A DNA stretch of 64,000 nt, from assembly GCA_028707275.1 (NCBI GenBank), contig JAQTUP010000002.1, positions 185,198-249,197 on the forward strand, read 5' to 3'. A program made the position numbers and the translations under genes. How positions within the stretch are numbered: the first letter of the stretch is position 1; each line of letters starts with the position of its first letter. This DNA is from Gallionella sp. GTDB taxonomy: Bacteria > Pseudomonadota > Gammaproteobacteria > Burkholderiales > Gallionellaceae. This document shows, piece by piece, positions 34,599 through 43,688 of the stretch. Under the pieces are notes generated by a model that saw only the letters and a program-made list of their open reading frames with translations, did no database searches and had not been told where the DNA came from.

Positions 34599-35822
34599 TT
34601 ACAGACCACCGGCTCCAAAAATATATTCACCGCCTGGGGTGTGTCCTGCCGAGACGACCGCACCATACTGCGGTTCTTGCGGAAAATCCTTCATCACTTG
34701 TCCGTGAACAATGCGATACACCTCATAACCTGGCACGCCCCCGCGAGTCGATTTCAAGGTATTAATAAAGCTCCAGGCAAAGATCGAATGTCCTTCTTTT
34801 CCGGCATCGGACACAGGCTCCTCGCCGCCCGAGGACAATGCCAGAACCGAACGCCGCTGTAATATATTCCCTGCATTTGGCGTAACAGGCGTCACCTTTT
34901 GCTCCTTGGTCAGCGAACCGGAAAAACAACTATCCGAAATAAGAATCAGCTGACGGGCGCTGATGGCTGACAACAGTTTGGTGATATCCGTGTTGGATAT
35001 CCAATTTGCAGCAGATCTGACCGAAGCATCGACAGGTATCCAGTACCCCATGTTGGTATCATCCATCAAATATCCGTGACCGGCGTAAAAAAGCAGTACG
35101 CTGTCTTCCGGAGTCGCCTTTTCAGCAACCGCATTTAATGCCGAAATGATTCCTGCTTTGCTGACATCCTTGTATATCTGTGTCTCGTATCCATAACGAT
35201 TCTTCAGAATATTAGCGATACCTTCCACATCGAAAACCGGTGTTTCCAGTTTTGGGATCGGATCGGTGTAACTGTTGATCCCAAACAGAACGGCGATTTT
35301 ACGTCGAACGGGACGGGCAACCTCGGGCGTCTTCGAAACAGTCGCAACGGCAGGTGCTTGAACTGCGGCAGGAGCCTGGACAACGGCAGGAGTTTGAACT
35401 ACAGCAGGTGTTTGGACGACAGCGGGAGCCTGGACAATGGCTGTGACAACCGCTGGCGTTTGAACAACCCCTTGTTCAACCCCTTGTTTGAGCGGCACCT
35501 GTATAGCAGGCGCGGATGGAGGAGCCTTCGCGGGAGCGGGAACAGTCGGCGCAGTTTTTGCGCCCACAATGCATAAAACCCCCTTGGGTGCACCACCTGC
35601 GGGGCACACGGGCACATCGGCCGCCTGCGGATTTTTACGCAATTCTTCCAGCGCCTCCCTGTACAGCAAGGTACGCGCCTGATGCCGCTGCATCAGCATG
35701 GATTGAAACTGAGCCCTCCCAGGCATACCACCGGTGAAAGCCGGTGGCATCATAAATGGCGCGGACTGAACAGATTGAGCCGTAACAACCAAACCCAAAA
35801 TTAAAAAGATTTTAATGTTCAT
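34599..35822 (-). CDS. Exported caspase-like peptidase with Pro-rich repeats
   Basis: A 407-residue protein: signal peptide ending SVQSAP, an N-terminal helical part, a Val/Gln/Pro repeat region (about 119-161), then a caspase p20-type domain with IAVLFGINSYTDPIPKL, His about 249 in YAGHGYLMD and Cys about 299 in ISDSCFSGS. Both catalytic residues are intact. The C-terminal PGGEYIFGAGGL is Gly-rich. ATG 35822 is chosen because AAGGG precedes it; the start overlaps the hydrolase gene by 11 nt. Confidence 0.92.
   Translation of the reverse strand: MNIKIFLILGLVVTAQSVQSAPFMMPPAFTGGMPGRAQFQSMLMQRHQARTLLYREALEELRKNPQAADVPVCPAGGAPKGVLCIVGAKTAPTVPAPAKAPPSAPAIQVPLKQGVEQGVVQTPAVVTAIVQAPAVVQTPAVVQTPAVVQAPAAVQAPAVATVSKTPEVARPVRRKIAVLFGINSYTDPIPKLETPVFDVEGIANILKNRYGYETQIYKDVSKAGIISALNAVAEKATPEDSVLLFYAGHGYLMDDTNMGYWIPVDASVRSAANWISNTDITKLLSAISARQLILISDSCFSGSLTKEQKVTPVTPNAGNILQRRSVLALSSGGEEPVSDAGKEGHSIFAWSFINTLKSTRGGVPGYEVYRIVHGQVMKDFPQEPQYGAVVSAGHTPGGEYIFGAGGL
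35340..35468 (-). repeat. Tandem VQ(T/A)PAV-coding repeat
   Basis: About eight degenerate copies of an 18-nt unit encode VVQTPAVVQTPAVVQAPAAV and similar. Likely to vary in copy number by slippage; it forms the stalk between the N-terminal part and the caspase domain. Confidence 0.8.
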
Positions 35823-36666
35823 TTTCACCCTTCAATGCAGATATACCCGCCAACGAAACAGCCCAGTCACGCACCCAGCAGCAATCATGATCAAAATCAG
35901 ATCGTATTTGCATGCGTCCGCCCTTGCGACGTACGAATTCCTCAACAACAGATACGGGCACGATTTTGTCCTGCCCTCCGGCAAAATGCAAGCCTTGCGG
36001 CAGACGCCCGCCCGACTCAGAAGGGTCAAGAGAACCTGTCAGCGGCGTAGCCCCATGCCACACTATCCATGTCGAAACAGCCAGCGGGGCGGCAACCGTA
36101 ATCAAAGACTCGACATCGCTACGCCTGGCCGCCAACAGGGCTGCAATCACCCCACCGCCCGAATAGCCTATCAGCCTCATCCGCCGGACGCCGAGCACTG
36201 ATTTCAACTGAGTGAGCGCGTCCTCGTAAGCTAAAACAACTTCCGGTGAAAAGCGTCGTTCAGTCCAATAAGCAACCTTACAATTTCGAAGAGATTCCTC
36301 ATCCAGGTACTGGCATGGCCTGCCAAGATAAACCACCTTATGAGCAGGATCAACGCTCGCCAGAGCCAAAGACATGGGGCTTGGGGGCGTCGGATCATCA
36401 GGCGGCCGGTATGGCGTGATCCATGCTGCGCCATCCCCCTCGATGTAGACGTCCATCGTATCACTGGCAGCTCCCGAATCACGAGAAAAAACAGCCAGAC
36501 GAAAAACATCCTGCCTGATTTTTATCACTCCAAAGCCATGTTTTTCGGCTAACGCCGTAATTTGCTGCGTTTTCCCTCGCGGATCAACTGCAGCACAGGC
36601 GGATACACCCGATAACAAAACCGCACCCAGCAGGGCGAGCTTGATTCGGGTGTATCCCGGATACAT
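35812..36666 (-). CDS. Alpha/beta-hydrolase lipoprotein
   Basis: A 284-residue protein with lipobox-like GVSACAA (Cys about 24), then an alpha/beta-hydrolase fold: YIEGDGAAWI near the oxyanion hole, nucleophile Ser in LIGYSGGGVIAALLA, Asp in FAGGQDKIVPVSV and His in SDFDHDCC. The triad is complete, so an esterase or thioesterase in the outer membrane or periplasm is likely; substrate unknown. The ATG overlaps the stop codon of the preceding gene by 1 nt. Confidence 0.85.
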   Translation of the reverse strand: MYPGYTRIKLALLGAVLLSGVSACAAVDPRGKTQQITALAEKHGFGVIKIRQDVFRLAVFSRDSGAASDTMDVYIEGDGAAWITPYRPPDDPTPPSPMSLALASVDPAHKVVYLGRPCQYLDEESLRNCKVAYWTERRFSPEVVLAYEDALTQLKSVLGVRRMRLIGYSGGGVIAALLAARRSDVESLITVAAPLAVSTWIVWHGATPLTGSLDPSESGGRLPQGLHFAGGQDKIVPVSVVEEFVRRKGGRMQIRSDFDHDCCWVRDWAVSLAGISALKGENEH

Positions 36667-37838
36667 TAAAAGCGTACGTTGATATTACCCATCAAGTTGT
36701 TGTTCTTGGCATAAGTGCGGCCAACTTCCTGGTTATAGGCAATGCCACCTGTCATACTGTTCCTGAGCGAGAAAAAATTGACGCCGAGAGAGTAAACCCA
36801 GGCTGTTTTTCCAATATCAGTTCCCATTTGTGCAACGGCCGTCGCCGATGTTGAACGGCTAAGATCACTGGCATAGCTCAGGCCGAAATAGGGCATCACG
36901 TTCTCGTTCATCCAGTAGCCTGCCTGCCCGCCTACGCGCAACTGACTCAGTTTATTGGTGCTGGCTGTGCCCGCCATCAACGCTCCTGTGGTTGCGGCTG
37001 TCAGGTCATTGTACTTTTCCTCGCCGTGCAAATAACTCCCCTTGCCGGTCAGCTGCCAGTTTCCCATCCAGCTTGCGTAACTCAAGTTGGTACCATAAAA
37101 CAGGCGGTTTGCCTTACCCGTCACATCCGAGGTGTTGAGTTTTACACTACCGGTACCAATCATGGCATCTACTGACCATTCCTTGTTAATTTGCAAACCC
37201 AGGTAAGGTGCGATGGTATAGCCGCTGGTACTGGTCGCGGAAACACCGTTGGATACGCCACTGGTAAATGACTGAGTATTACCGCTGCCACTGTCGAACG
37301 CCGCCGATACACCGACCGCCATGTTAGGAGTCACCTGATAATCACCGCCGATTACCGCATTCGTCACATTCGTATTGGCCGTATTATTGTGCGCCAGCCC
37401 CCCAGCATCCACGAAGCCGCCACGGTCATACTTATTCTTGTCGCCACTCACACTACCCCAGACATTCCATTGCGAGGCGGGGCTGCCTGCGGCCACACCA
37501 AAGCGCTGTCCTGCATCCGCAACATTTTCCGGACGAGATGCAGTATTGCGCGCCGTCACCGCGTGGGAAATGGCCAGCATCTGCGAGATGGAAGTGCTGT
37601 TAATTTCCTGAGAGGCCGCAGCCGTGCTCGAAGTTGAGCCAAAACACTCCGGATGATTGGCCTGATAAAAGGCAATCTGGTCTTGTCGTGCGGCAAGACA
37701 AGTCCCCGTACAACCCGCCGTAGGTTGAGCCTGAATGAATGCCTGAATACTCAGACATGTTTGCGACACTGCGGACGCATAATGGCTATAACTGACCGAC
37801 ATCAGTGCAACCGAAAAGTAAGCCCAGAATTTTTTCAT
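36666..37838 (-). CDS. Autotransporter-type outer-membrane beta-barrel protein
   Basis: A 390-residue protein, first gene of the tight leftward array. Signal peptide KFWAYFSVALMSVSYSHYASA, a short Cys-rich region with three CxxxC-like pairs (TAGCTGTCLAARQDQ), a linker, then a barrel of about twelve strands (about 125-390; WNVWGSVSGDKNKY, IAPYLGLQINKEWSVDAMIG, GNINVRF with terminal Phe). No large passenger is present, so it resembles a free autotransporter barrel. AGGGAG precedes the ATG. Confidence 0.8.
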   Translation of the reverse strand: MKKFWAYFSVALMSVSYSHYASAVSQTCLSIQAFIQAQPTAGCTGTCLAARQDQIAFYQANHPECFGSTSSTAAASQEINSTSISQMLAISHAVTARNTASRPENVADAGQRFGVAAGSPASQWNVWGSVSGDKNKYDRGGFVDAGGLAHNNTANTNVTNAVIGGDYQVTPNMAVGVSAAFDSGSGNTQSFTSGVSNGVSATSTSGYTIAPYLGLQINKEWSVDAMIGTGSVKLNTSDVTGKANRLFYGTNLSYASWMGNWQLTGKGSYLHGEEKYNDLTAATTGALMAGTASTNKLSQLRVGGQAGYWMNENVMPYFGLSYASDLSRSTSATAVAQMGTDIGKTAWVYSLGVNFFSLRNSMTGGIAYNQEVGRTYAKNNNLMGNINVRF

Positions 37839-38045
37839 TTTATTTTCTCCCTAAAAAACGTCAAAAATCACATTAAATGCCACTCGTCCACTCGTCCAAC
37901 CTTAAAAAACTGTCTCCTTGTTCACCAAAAGCGCAAGCCTAACCCCGATCAGCCCTGTAAGCAACGCGACAGGCGTGAGCTGCCAGGCATTTTTTGCAAG
38001 CAGCGCCCGTCCGCCCCCTTGTCTTGGCCAGCACACCCTAACTGG

Positions 38046-38408
38046 TTATTTATTTTCCACGGCAAGACCCGCAGTGTCAGGTTTTGCCAGCTTCAAAATA
38101 AATTTTATAAGCACTTTCATTTCGGCCTGCTTGAGTCCGTCCGGATCATTCGCCGGCATATGAATCAAACCGAAAAAACCGGAACTACCCTTTGAAACCC
38201 GAATCAACAACTTTTCTTCAGCCATAGGATCGCTCAGGTATTTTCTGGATACATCCATCCAGGCAGGACCCACAACACGTTCGTTAATCGCATGACAGTT
38301 CACGCACTCATTTTTTTTGGCAAGCTCAGGCATCTCCACGGCAACAGCCACCGAAGAGCATAAAATCCCGGCAACAAGGCTCAACAAAGAGAATTTACAG
38401 CCCGGCAT
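38046..38408 (-). CDS. Exported class I cytochrome c
   Basis: A 120-residue cytochrome: signal peptide ending SVAVAVEMP, heme site NECVNCHAINE, VVGPAWMDVSRKY, and methionine ligand in LIHMPANDPD. It resembles the cytochrome at 7.65 kb but has a longer C-terminal tail. It lies 207 bp upstream of the envelope array on the same strand and may share its control or be unrelated. GGGGGG lies 6 nt before the ATG. Confidence 0.9.
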   Translation of the reverse strand: MPGCKFSLLSLVAGILCSSVAVAVEMPELAKKNECVNCHAINERVVGPAWMDVSRKYLSDPMAEEKLLIRVSKGSSGFFGLIHMPANDPDGLKQAEMKVLIKFILKLAKPDTAGLAVENK

Positions 38409-38761
38409 GATGCACCCCCCCGAACTGACCAGGCAGATATGACAGGCAACCTCGGTTTTTGAACATACTGTTCATGTATTTCATCCTTAACAATTTGTCA
38501 TCGACCGTCGGTGAATTTAAGCGCGGAGTGATTGATATCCGCGCCACCATGCACCTTTAAAGCTCTGGAATACAAATAGTCGTACGGCATTGACGCAACG
38601 ATTATACGTCTGTCAATTCCTGCATCGCAATCAGAAAAATCTGATCAATAATAGGGAAAAATCCTTGTCGTGGCAGGAATTCTTGTCGGCAGCACCGGCA
38701 AGGTGCGAACCGAGGCGTCTGCCGCCCCATCATTCCCGAATTTCATCAGCTCCAGAACGGC
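38409..38761 (+). other. Intergenic stretch between lysA and the cytochrome gene
   Basis: 353 bp without a credible gene. It contains short inverted pieces (GATATCCGCGCC, CTTGTCGGCAGC) but no clear terminator for lysA? A small frame at 38590-38778 overlaps lysA and is rejected. The promoter of the cytochrome gene should lie here. Confidence 0.45.
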
Positions 38762-40045
38762 TTAAATCCCGCCTGTGATCTTTTCACCGGCAAACAGCTG
38801 CTGCACGGTTTCGCGTTCACGCACCAGATGAACAGCAGTCCCGTCCACCATCACTTCCGCCGCTCGGGGGCGCGTGTTGTAATTGGAACTCATGCTCATC
38901 CCGTAGGCGCCGGCCGACATGACCGCCAGCAAAGATCCCGGCGCAATCGCCAGTTCGCGCGAGTGACCGATAAAATCCCCGGTCTCGCAGATGGGGCCCA
39001 CCACTTCGTAGATTGAAGTATTTTTCTCGATGGTTCCCTCGCCCGCAAGCGGGAGAGGGTCGTTATCCACCGGCAAAATAGCATGATAGGCGTCATACAG
39101 CGCCGGGCGCATCAAATCGTTCATCGCAGCATCCACGATGGCGAAGTTTTTTTCCTCACCGGGCTTGATATATTCCACGCGGGTGAGCAACAGGCCTGCA
39201 TTGCCGACCAGCACACGCCCCGGCTCCACAATCAGTTTTTGCGTGCGTCCGGCCAATGCACCCAGCAAGGCTGCGATGTAATCTGCGATCGCCGGCGGCG
39301 TTTCATCCTGATAGCAGATACCTAAACCGCCGCCCAGATCGAGATGCTCAAGCGTGATCCCCTCCTCTTCGAGCACATCCACCAGCAGCAAGATCTTTTC
39401 CACGGCCGCGATGAAAGGACTGGTTTCGGTCAGTTGCGATCCGATATGGCAGTCCATACCAGTGATGCGCAAATTGGGCATTAAATGAGCACGGCGATAC
39501 AAGGCCACCGCTTCCGTGTACGCCACGCCGAACTTGTTCTGCTTAAGACCTGTGGAGATGTAAGGATGTGTCTTCGCATCCACATCCGGATTCACCCTCA
39601 GACTAATGGACGCTGTCCTGCCCATGCTCCCGGCCACCTCGTTGAGGCGTTCGAGTTCCGCCTCTGACTCCACATTGAAACAAAGAATATCGGCCGCCAA
39701 AGCCATGCGCATCTCGGCCGTCGTCTTGCCCACACCGGAAAACACCACTTTTCTCGCATCACCACCGGCGGCCAGCACGCGTTGCAATTCGCCGCCGGAG
39801 ACGATGTCGAAGCCCGCTCCCAGACGCGCGAACACGTTAAGAACAGCCAGGTTGGCATTGGCCTTGACCGCGTAACAGATCAGATGCTCCCGGCCTTGCA
39901 GCGCCGTCTCAAACTGGCGATAGCCGCAGCTTAACGCCGCGCGCGAATACACGTAACAGGGCGTGCCGTATTGTTCTGCAATATCAGCCAGTGCCACCTG
40001 CTCTGCGTGAAGTTGATTGTTTTGATAATTAAAGTCATTGCTCAT
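38762..40045 (-). CDS. lysA: Diaminopimelate decarboxylase
   Basis: Makes lysine from meso-diaminopimelate with pyridoxal phosphate. 427 residues; CYAVKANANLAVLNV holds the PLP lysine, ITGMDCHIGSQLT and LGGGLGICYQDETPP bind PLP phosphate, and GPICETGDFIG has the active-site Cys. Between GLDA-like DAYHAILPV and SIYEVVGP the sequence NDPLPLAGEGTIEKN is absent from normal enzymes and is encoded by a palindromic repeat. It starts 2 nt after lptM. Confidence 0.97.
   Translation of the reverse strand: MSNDFNYQNNQLHAEQVALADIAEQYGTPCYVYSRAALSCGYRQFETALQGREHLICYAVKANANLAVLNVFARLGAGFDIVSGGELQRVLAAGGDARKVVFSGVGKTTAEMRMALAADILCFNVESEAELERLNEVAGSMGRTASISLRVNPDVDAKTHPYISTGLKQNKFGVAYTEAVALYRRAHLMPNLRITGMDCHIGSQLTETSPFIAAVEKILLLVDVLEEEGITLEHLDLGGGLGICYQDETPPAIADYIAALLGALAGRTQKLIVEPGRVLVGNAGLLLTRVEYIKPGEEKNFAIVDAAMNDLMRPALYDAYHAILPVDNDPLPLAGEGTIEKNTSIYEVVGPICETGDFIGHSRELAIAPGSLLAVMSAGAYGMSMSSNYNTRPRAAEVMVDGTAVHLVRERETVQQLFAGEKITGGI
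39035..39060 (-). repeat. In-frame palindromic repeat inside lysA
   Basis: CCCTCGCCCGC-AA-GCGGGAGAGGG forms a hairpin of the window's CCCTCCCC family and is read as DPLPLAGEG on the lysA strand. Confidence 0.8.
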
Positions 40046-40047
40046 GT

Positions 40048-40185
40048 TTATTTGCCAGATGAAGTGTCAGGGGCTGCGGCTTTTTGCGCATCAGCTACGG
40101 GCATGGAAAGCGGGCCTTTTCGTCCGCAACCTTGCAGCAACAGACCGATAACCATGATAATGGCCAAAGAAGTTTTAAGCCGCAT
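40048..40185 (-). CDS. lptM: Small lipoprotein LptM (YifL type)
   Basis: A 45-residue lipoprotein: ATG 40185, then KTSLAIIMVIGLLLQGCGRK with the lipobox LLQGC and the family signature GRKGPL, followed by a short Ala-rich tail. In E. coli LptM stabilises LptD maturation in the outer membrane. Its place directly before lysA and divergent from cyaY is the conserved proteobacterial arrangement. Confidence 0.9.
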   Translation of the reverse strand: MRLKTSLAIIMVIGLLLQGCGRKGPLSMPVADAQKAAAPDTSSGK

Positions 40186-40228
40186 GTTCACTACCCTCAT
40201 TTAAATTTCAGGATTATAAAGGTTTCCC

Positions 40229-40543
40229 ATGGATGATAGCGAATTCAACAAACGAGCCGATGACGCGCTGGCCAGGATTGAAACGGCCATATATGATTGC
40301 GGCGTCGACTGCAACCGCAGCGGCAACCTGCTGGAAGTCGAGTTCGATAATGGCGCAAAAATCATCATCAACCGGCATGATGTAAACAGGGAAATATGGG
40401 TCGCGGCCAAATCAGGCGCCTTCCATTATGCCTGGCAGGACGGAATATGGCACAGCCGCCGCGATGACAGCGAGCTCTACCGCCGGTTGCAGGAACTGTT
40501 TGCCGCACAGGGCGAAACACTCAAACTGCCATCATCGCAATAA
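40229..40543 (+). CDS. cyaY: Iron-sulfur assembly protein CyaY (frataxin)
   Basis: A 104-residue frataxin homologue that binds iron and modulates IscS. Acidic N-terminal helix (DDSEFNKRADDALARIE) and the sheet with LEVEFDNGAKIIINRH and EIWVAAKSGAFHYAWQDG are characteristic. Divergent from lptM-lysA. The gene ends in a convergent arrangement with the MscS gene, with a small palindrome AAATTAGC-CT-GCTAATTT (40542-40559) across both stops. Confidence 0.95.
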   Translation: MDDSEFNKRADDALARIETAIYDCGVDCNRSGNLLEVEFDNGAKIIINRHDVNREIWVAAKSGAFHYAWQDGIWHSRRDDSELYRRLQELFAAQGETLKLPSSQ

Positions 40544-40552
40544 ATTAGCCTG

Positions 40553-41635
40553 CTAATTTGCGTCGGGTATGCCTGAAATCAATCCGGGGGGCGTGTGGCC
40601 CGCCATATATAAGGTTCGGCTGGGGAAGGCAAAATCAGCGCCCAGACGGGCCACTATACCGGCAATGGCTAACAGGACTGACTGTTTGGTGACATTAAAA
40701 TCGCTCGTACAGTCGGTAAATGCTGAAATCAGAATTTCAAGACCTGACTCGCCAAAACGACTGAAGGCTACCACCACCTCCCTGTTCGCGTCGATGTCAG
40801 GATGATTCATCAGCATGGCGCGAACCTCGGCGCACACCGCCTCGATTCGCGGCAGGTCTTCGTATCTGAGCCCTATCGTCTCATCGATACGACGAGAGCT
40901 GCGCCGGGAAACGTTGACCAGCACGATGGAATTGAACAGCGAATTGGGGACATAGATCATGTCCATATTGCGAGCGCGCAGGGCTGTTTGTCGCCAGCCT
41001 ATATGCTCGACCAGCCCCTCGATATCCTTGTCGGGTGAGCGTACCGATTCGCCCAGTTTAAACGGCCGATCCAGATGCAGTATCAGTCCGCCCAACAAAT
41101 TAGCCAGCAAATCCTTGGCGGCAAAACCGATCGCAATCCCGCCTATCCCGCCAAAAGCCAGCACACCGGAAATACTGAAACCCATGGATTGAATAATCAC
41201 CAAACCTGCCACCACCAGAACTGTGACTCTGGCCGCCTTGCCGATACCATCCACGGTCGCGATATCGACCTGCTGCCCGCCCTCGATGCGCAGTGCCACC
41301 ACCATTTTGGCCAGATTCTTGATCAACGCGATCAAAAACCACGAGATACAAATCGTCAGGGTAATCGTCCGTCCGTGTACCAGCATGACTGGCAGCGCGG
41401 CCGACGAATAGTGAATATTGAGCGCGACAAACAGTCCTGAGAGCCAGACGAATACCGGCAGGGGTCTTCTGGCTGCTTCAAATAATGCATCGTCCCAGAT
41501 ATTGCTGGTACTGGCAGCAATTCTGCCCAGCCTGCGCAAGGCAATTCCGGCTAAAAAATGTGCGGCGACCGTCACCGCCAGCACGATAATCAGGCTCCAG
41601 TGATGAGGGGTAAACTTTAAAAAAATATCGTTCAT
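40553..41635 (-). CDS. MscS-family mechanosensitive channel
   Basis: A 360-residue membrane protein with about five N-terminal helices and the MscS pore and beta domains (about 130-250): LAFGGIGGIAIGFAAKDLLA, LDRPFKLGESVRSPDKDIEG and VYVPNSLFNS-like IYVPNSLFN. A C-terminal alpha/beta vestibule domain follows. It releases solutes on osmotic downshock. ATG 41635 has AGGGA upstream; a longer reading adds 32 residues with no support. Confidence 0.92.
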   Translation of the reverse strand: MNDIFLKFTPHHWSLIIVLAVTVAAHFLAGIALRRLGRIAASTSNIWDDALFEAARRPLPVFVWLSGLFVALNIHYSSAALPVMLVHGRTITLTICISWFLIALIKNLAKMVVALRIEGGQQVDIATVDGIGKAARVTVLVVAGLVIIQSMGFSISGVLAFGGIGGIAIGFAAKDLLANLLGGLILHLDRPFKLGESVRSPDKDIEGLVEHIGWRQTALRARNMDMIYVPNSLFNSIVLVNVSRRSSRRIDETIGLRYEDLPRIEAVCAEVRAMLMNHPDIDANREVVVAFSRFGESGLEILISAFTDCTSDFNVTKQSVLLAIAGIVARLGADFAFPSRTLYMAGHTPPGLISGIPDAN

Positions 41636-41745
41636 ATGTTGCTTAATCCCTTGTATCTTTCCATGCAACACCTTGCATATTGACGCGGCGGCCTGCGATC
41701 TGTTAAATTTTACCCATTCCAACGGTACCACAAGGGATGCACAAG

Positions 41746-42336
41746 ATGAAATATTACCTGTTAGCCGCTCTGCTGTTCAGTTTCAGCGCTCACGGCGAAA
41801 TTGTCAAATGGGTGGATGCCGCTGGCAAGGTGCATTATTCGGATGGTCCGCCGCCATCCGATGTTCCGGTGAAAAAACTTAATATTCCGTCTGACAATGT
41901 GCCGGTACACACTTTCAGTGGTTCAGGATTTCAGGGCATCAAGTGGGGTATCGATGAGGCCGGAATTATTTCAATTCTCGGCAATCAGGTCAAACGGCTC
42001 CCGACTAAGGAGACATTCAATAACGCCTACGCAAACTTGAGTATCCCGAAGTATTTAGTCGGGGGCGTCCTGATGAAAGTCTTCTTTCAAATGGACAATG
42101 AAACAAAGCTCCTGAACCGCGTATTAATGCAAAAAATCAGCATGGGGGCGCAGCAACCCGCTTTCGCCTCCGATTTCGACGCATTATCGACACAACTGAC
42201 GGCGAAATACGGCACAGGCTCCCGTTCCGGCGCCTTCAAGCAACAATGGGTCAACGGGGATACCCTCATTCAACTGGATTACCTGTATCAGCCGGGTATA
42301 TTGGAAAATCTGACGGTGCTCTATCGCAGCCGGTGA
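41746..42336 (+). CDS. Exported DUF4124-domain protein
   Basis: A 196-residue protein: signal peptide KYYLLAALLFSFSAHG, a DUF4124 segment (EIVKWVDAAGKVHYSDGPPP) typical of small betaproteobacterial exported proteins, and a C-terminal domain with FQGIKWGIDEAGIISILGNQ resembling secreted proteins of unknown role. ATG 41746 is favoured because AAGGG lies 9 nt before it; ATG 41737 is too close. Confidence 0.8.
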   Translation: MKYYLLAALLFSFSAHGEIVKWVDAAGKVHYSDGPPPSDVPVKKLNIPSDNVPVHTFSGSGFQGIKWGIDEAGIISILGNQVKRLPTKETFNNAYANLSIPKYLVGGVLMKVFFQMDNETKLLNRVLMQKISMGAQQPAFASDFDALSTQLTAKYGTGSRSGAFKQQWVNGDTLIQLDYLYQPGILENLTVLYRSR

Positions 42337-42500
42337 CAAACCGCCGCACCCGACACACGGCAGGATACTGTTCACCGGAGACAGGCTCCGGAACAGCGCG
42401 CCTGCGGTATACTCGGCCACGCATTTTCGAACGCTATGCCCGTCCGGCAGCAAAACAGAAAATCACTGCCCAGGAATCTATTGATGACAGTCCTTTGACG

Positions 42501-43688
42501 ATGGAACGCAAGATCGGACTGATACTCACAGGAGGCGGCGCTCGCGCAGCCTATCAGGTCGGCGTATTGAAAGCGATCGCCGAGACGCTGCCACGTCACA
42601 CGCGAAATCCATTCTTTGTCATTTGCGGCACGTCAGCCGGCTCGCTCAATGCCGTCGCGCTGGCGGTCAATGCGCGGCACTTCAGGCGCGGGGTGCAAAT
42701 TCTGATCAAAATCTGGGAAAACTCGCAACCCGGCAACATTTACCGCTCTGACCTTTCGGGCGTATTCAGCAACAGCATACGCTGGATTTTGGGACTGATG
42801 CTCGGCAGTATAGGCATCAATAAATTTGCCGGCGTATCGCTGCTGGACAATTCACCGCTGGCCGCCTTCCTGGCAGAAACACTGCCTTGCGAAAAAATTC
42901 AGCAAAGCATTGATTCCGGCGCACTGCACGCACTCTCCATTACCGCATCGGGTTACGGGTCGGGACAATCGGTCACTTTCTATCAGGGCGCGCAGGAAAT
43001 ATCCCCCTGGAAGAGAGCCCGGCGCCTGGGCGTCCCGACACTGATTGAAACCCGCCATTTACTGGCCTCTGCTGCCATCCCCTTTTTCTTCCCGGCCGTA
43101 CGCATCAACCGCGAGTATTTTGGCGACGGTTCCATGCGTCAGATTGCGCCCATCAGTTCCGCGCTGCACCTGGGGGCTGACAGAATACTGGTTATCGGTG
43201 CGGGTCAGGGCGGCGCATCGCCCCCCGAACGCACTCAGACAGACGAATATCCCTCCCTGGCGCAAATTGCGGGTCATGCCCTTAACAGTATTTTCCTCGA
43301 CAGCATGGAGGTCGATCTGGAGCGTTTGCAGCGCATCAACCATACCATCGGTACCATGTCGGCTGAACTCAGGCAAAAAACCCTGCTGCGCCATATCGAC
43401 ATACTGGTGATAACCCCCAGCCAGCCCATCGAAAAAATAGCCGAGCGCTACAGGGCGAATCTGCCCTGGACTATCCGGTATATGTTGCGCTGGGTGGGCG
43501 CGATGCGGCACGGCGGAGCGAATCTGGTGAGCTATCTTTTGTTCGAGAAAAATTTCAGCAAGGCACTGATCGATCTGGGTTATCAGGATGCGATAAAGCG
43601 TCAGGAAGAAATCAGGGCATTCTTTGGTCAGCAGGACAAGCCCCCCTATAAACGACAGCCTTTGAGTTCAAGGCGCAGCCGCCCATAG
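42501..43688 (+). CDS. Patatin-like phospholipase
   Basis: A 395-residue lipid acyl hydrolase. GLILTGGGARAAYQVGVLKA is the oxyanion hole, GTSAGSLNAVAL contains the nucleophile Ser (GxSxG), and the catalytic Asp is in FGDGSMRQIAP. Ser-Asp dyad complete. The C-terminal region is basic. It overlaps the YgjP peptidase gene by 43 bp, converging. The start is ATG 42501; no strong Shine-Dalgarno is seen. Confidence 0.9.
   Translation: MERKIGLILTGGGARAAYQVGVLKAIAETLPRHTRNPFFVICGTSAGSLNAVALAVNARHFRRGVQILIKIWENSQPGNIYRSDLSGVFSNSIRWILGLMLGSIGINKFAGVSLLDNSPLAAFLAETLPCEKIQQSIDSGALHALSITASGYGSGQSVTFYQGAQEISPWKRARRLGVPTLIETRHLLASAAIPFFFPAVRINREYFGDGSMRQIAPISSALHLGADRILVIGAGQGGASPPERTQTDEYPSLAQIAGHALNSIFLDSMEVDLERLQRINHTIGTMSAELRQKTLLRHIDILVITPSQPIEKIAERYRANLPWTIRYMLRWVGAMRHGGANLVSYLLFEKNFSKALIDLGYQDAIKRQEEIRAFFGQQDKPPYKRQPLSSRRSRP

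Noticed and set aside
35340..35468. Array that could be taken for CRISPR or a satellite
   Set aside because: The unit is 18 nt, in frame, and codes VQTPAV within a protein; there are no spacers.
38672..38692. Possible sigma54 promoter TGGCAGGAATTCTTGTC
   Set aside because: Spacing between the GG and GC-like boxes is one base too long, the -12 GC is missing, and no gene follows on that strand.
38590..38778. 62-codon frame before lysA end
   Set aside because: Overlaps lysA in antisense, with no Shine-Dalgarno or recognised product.
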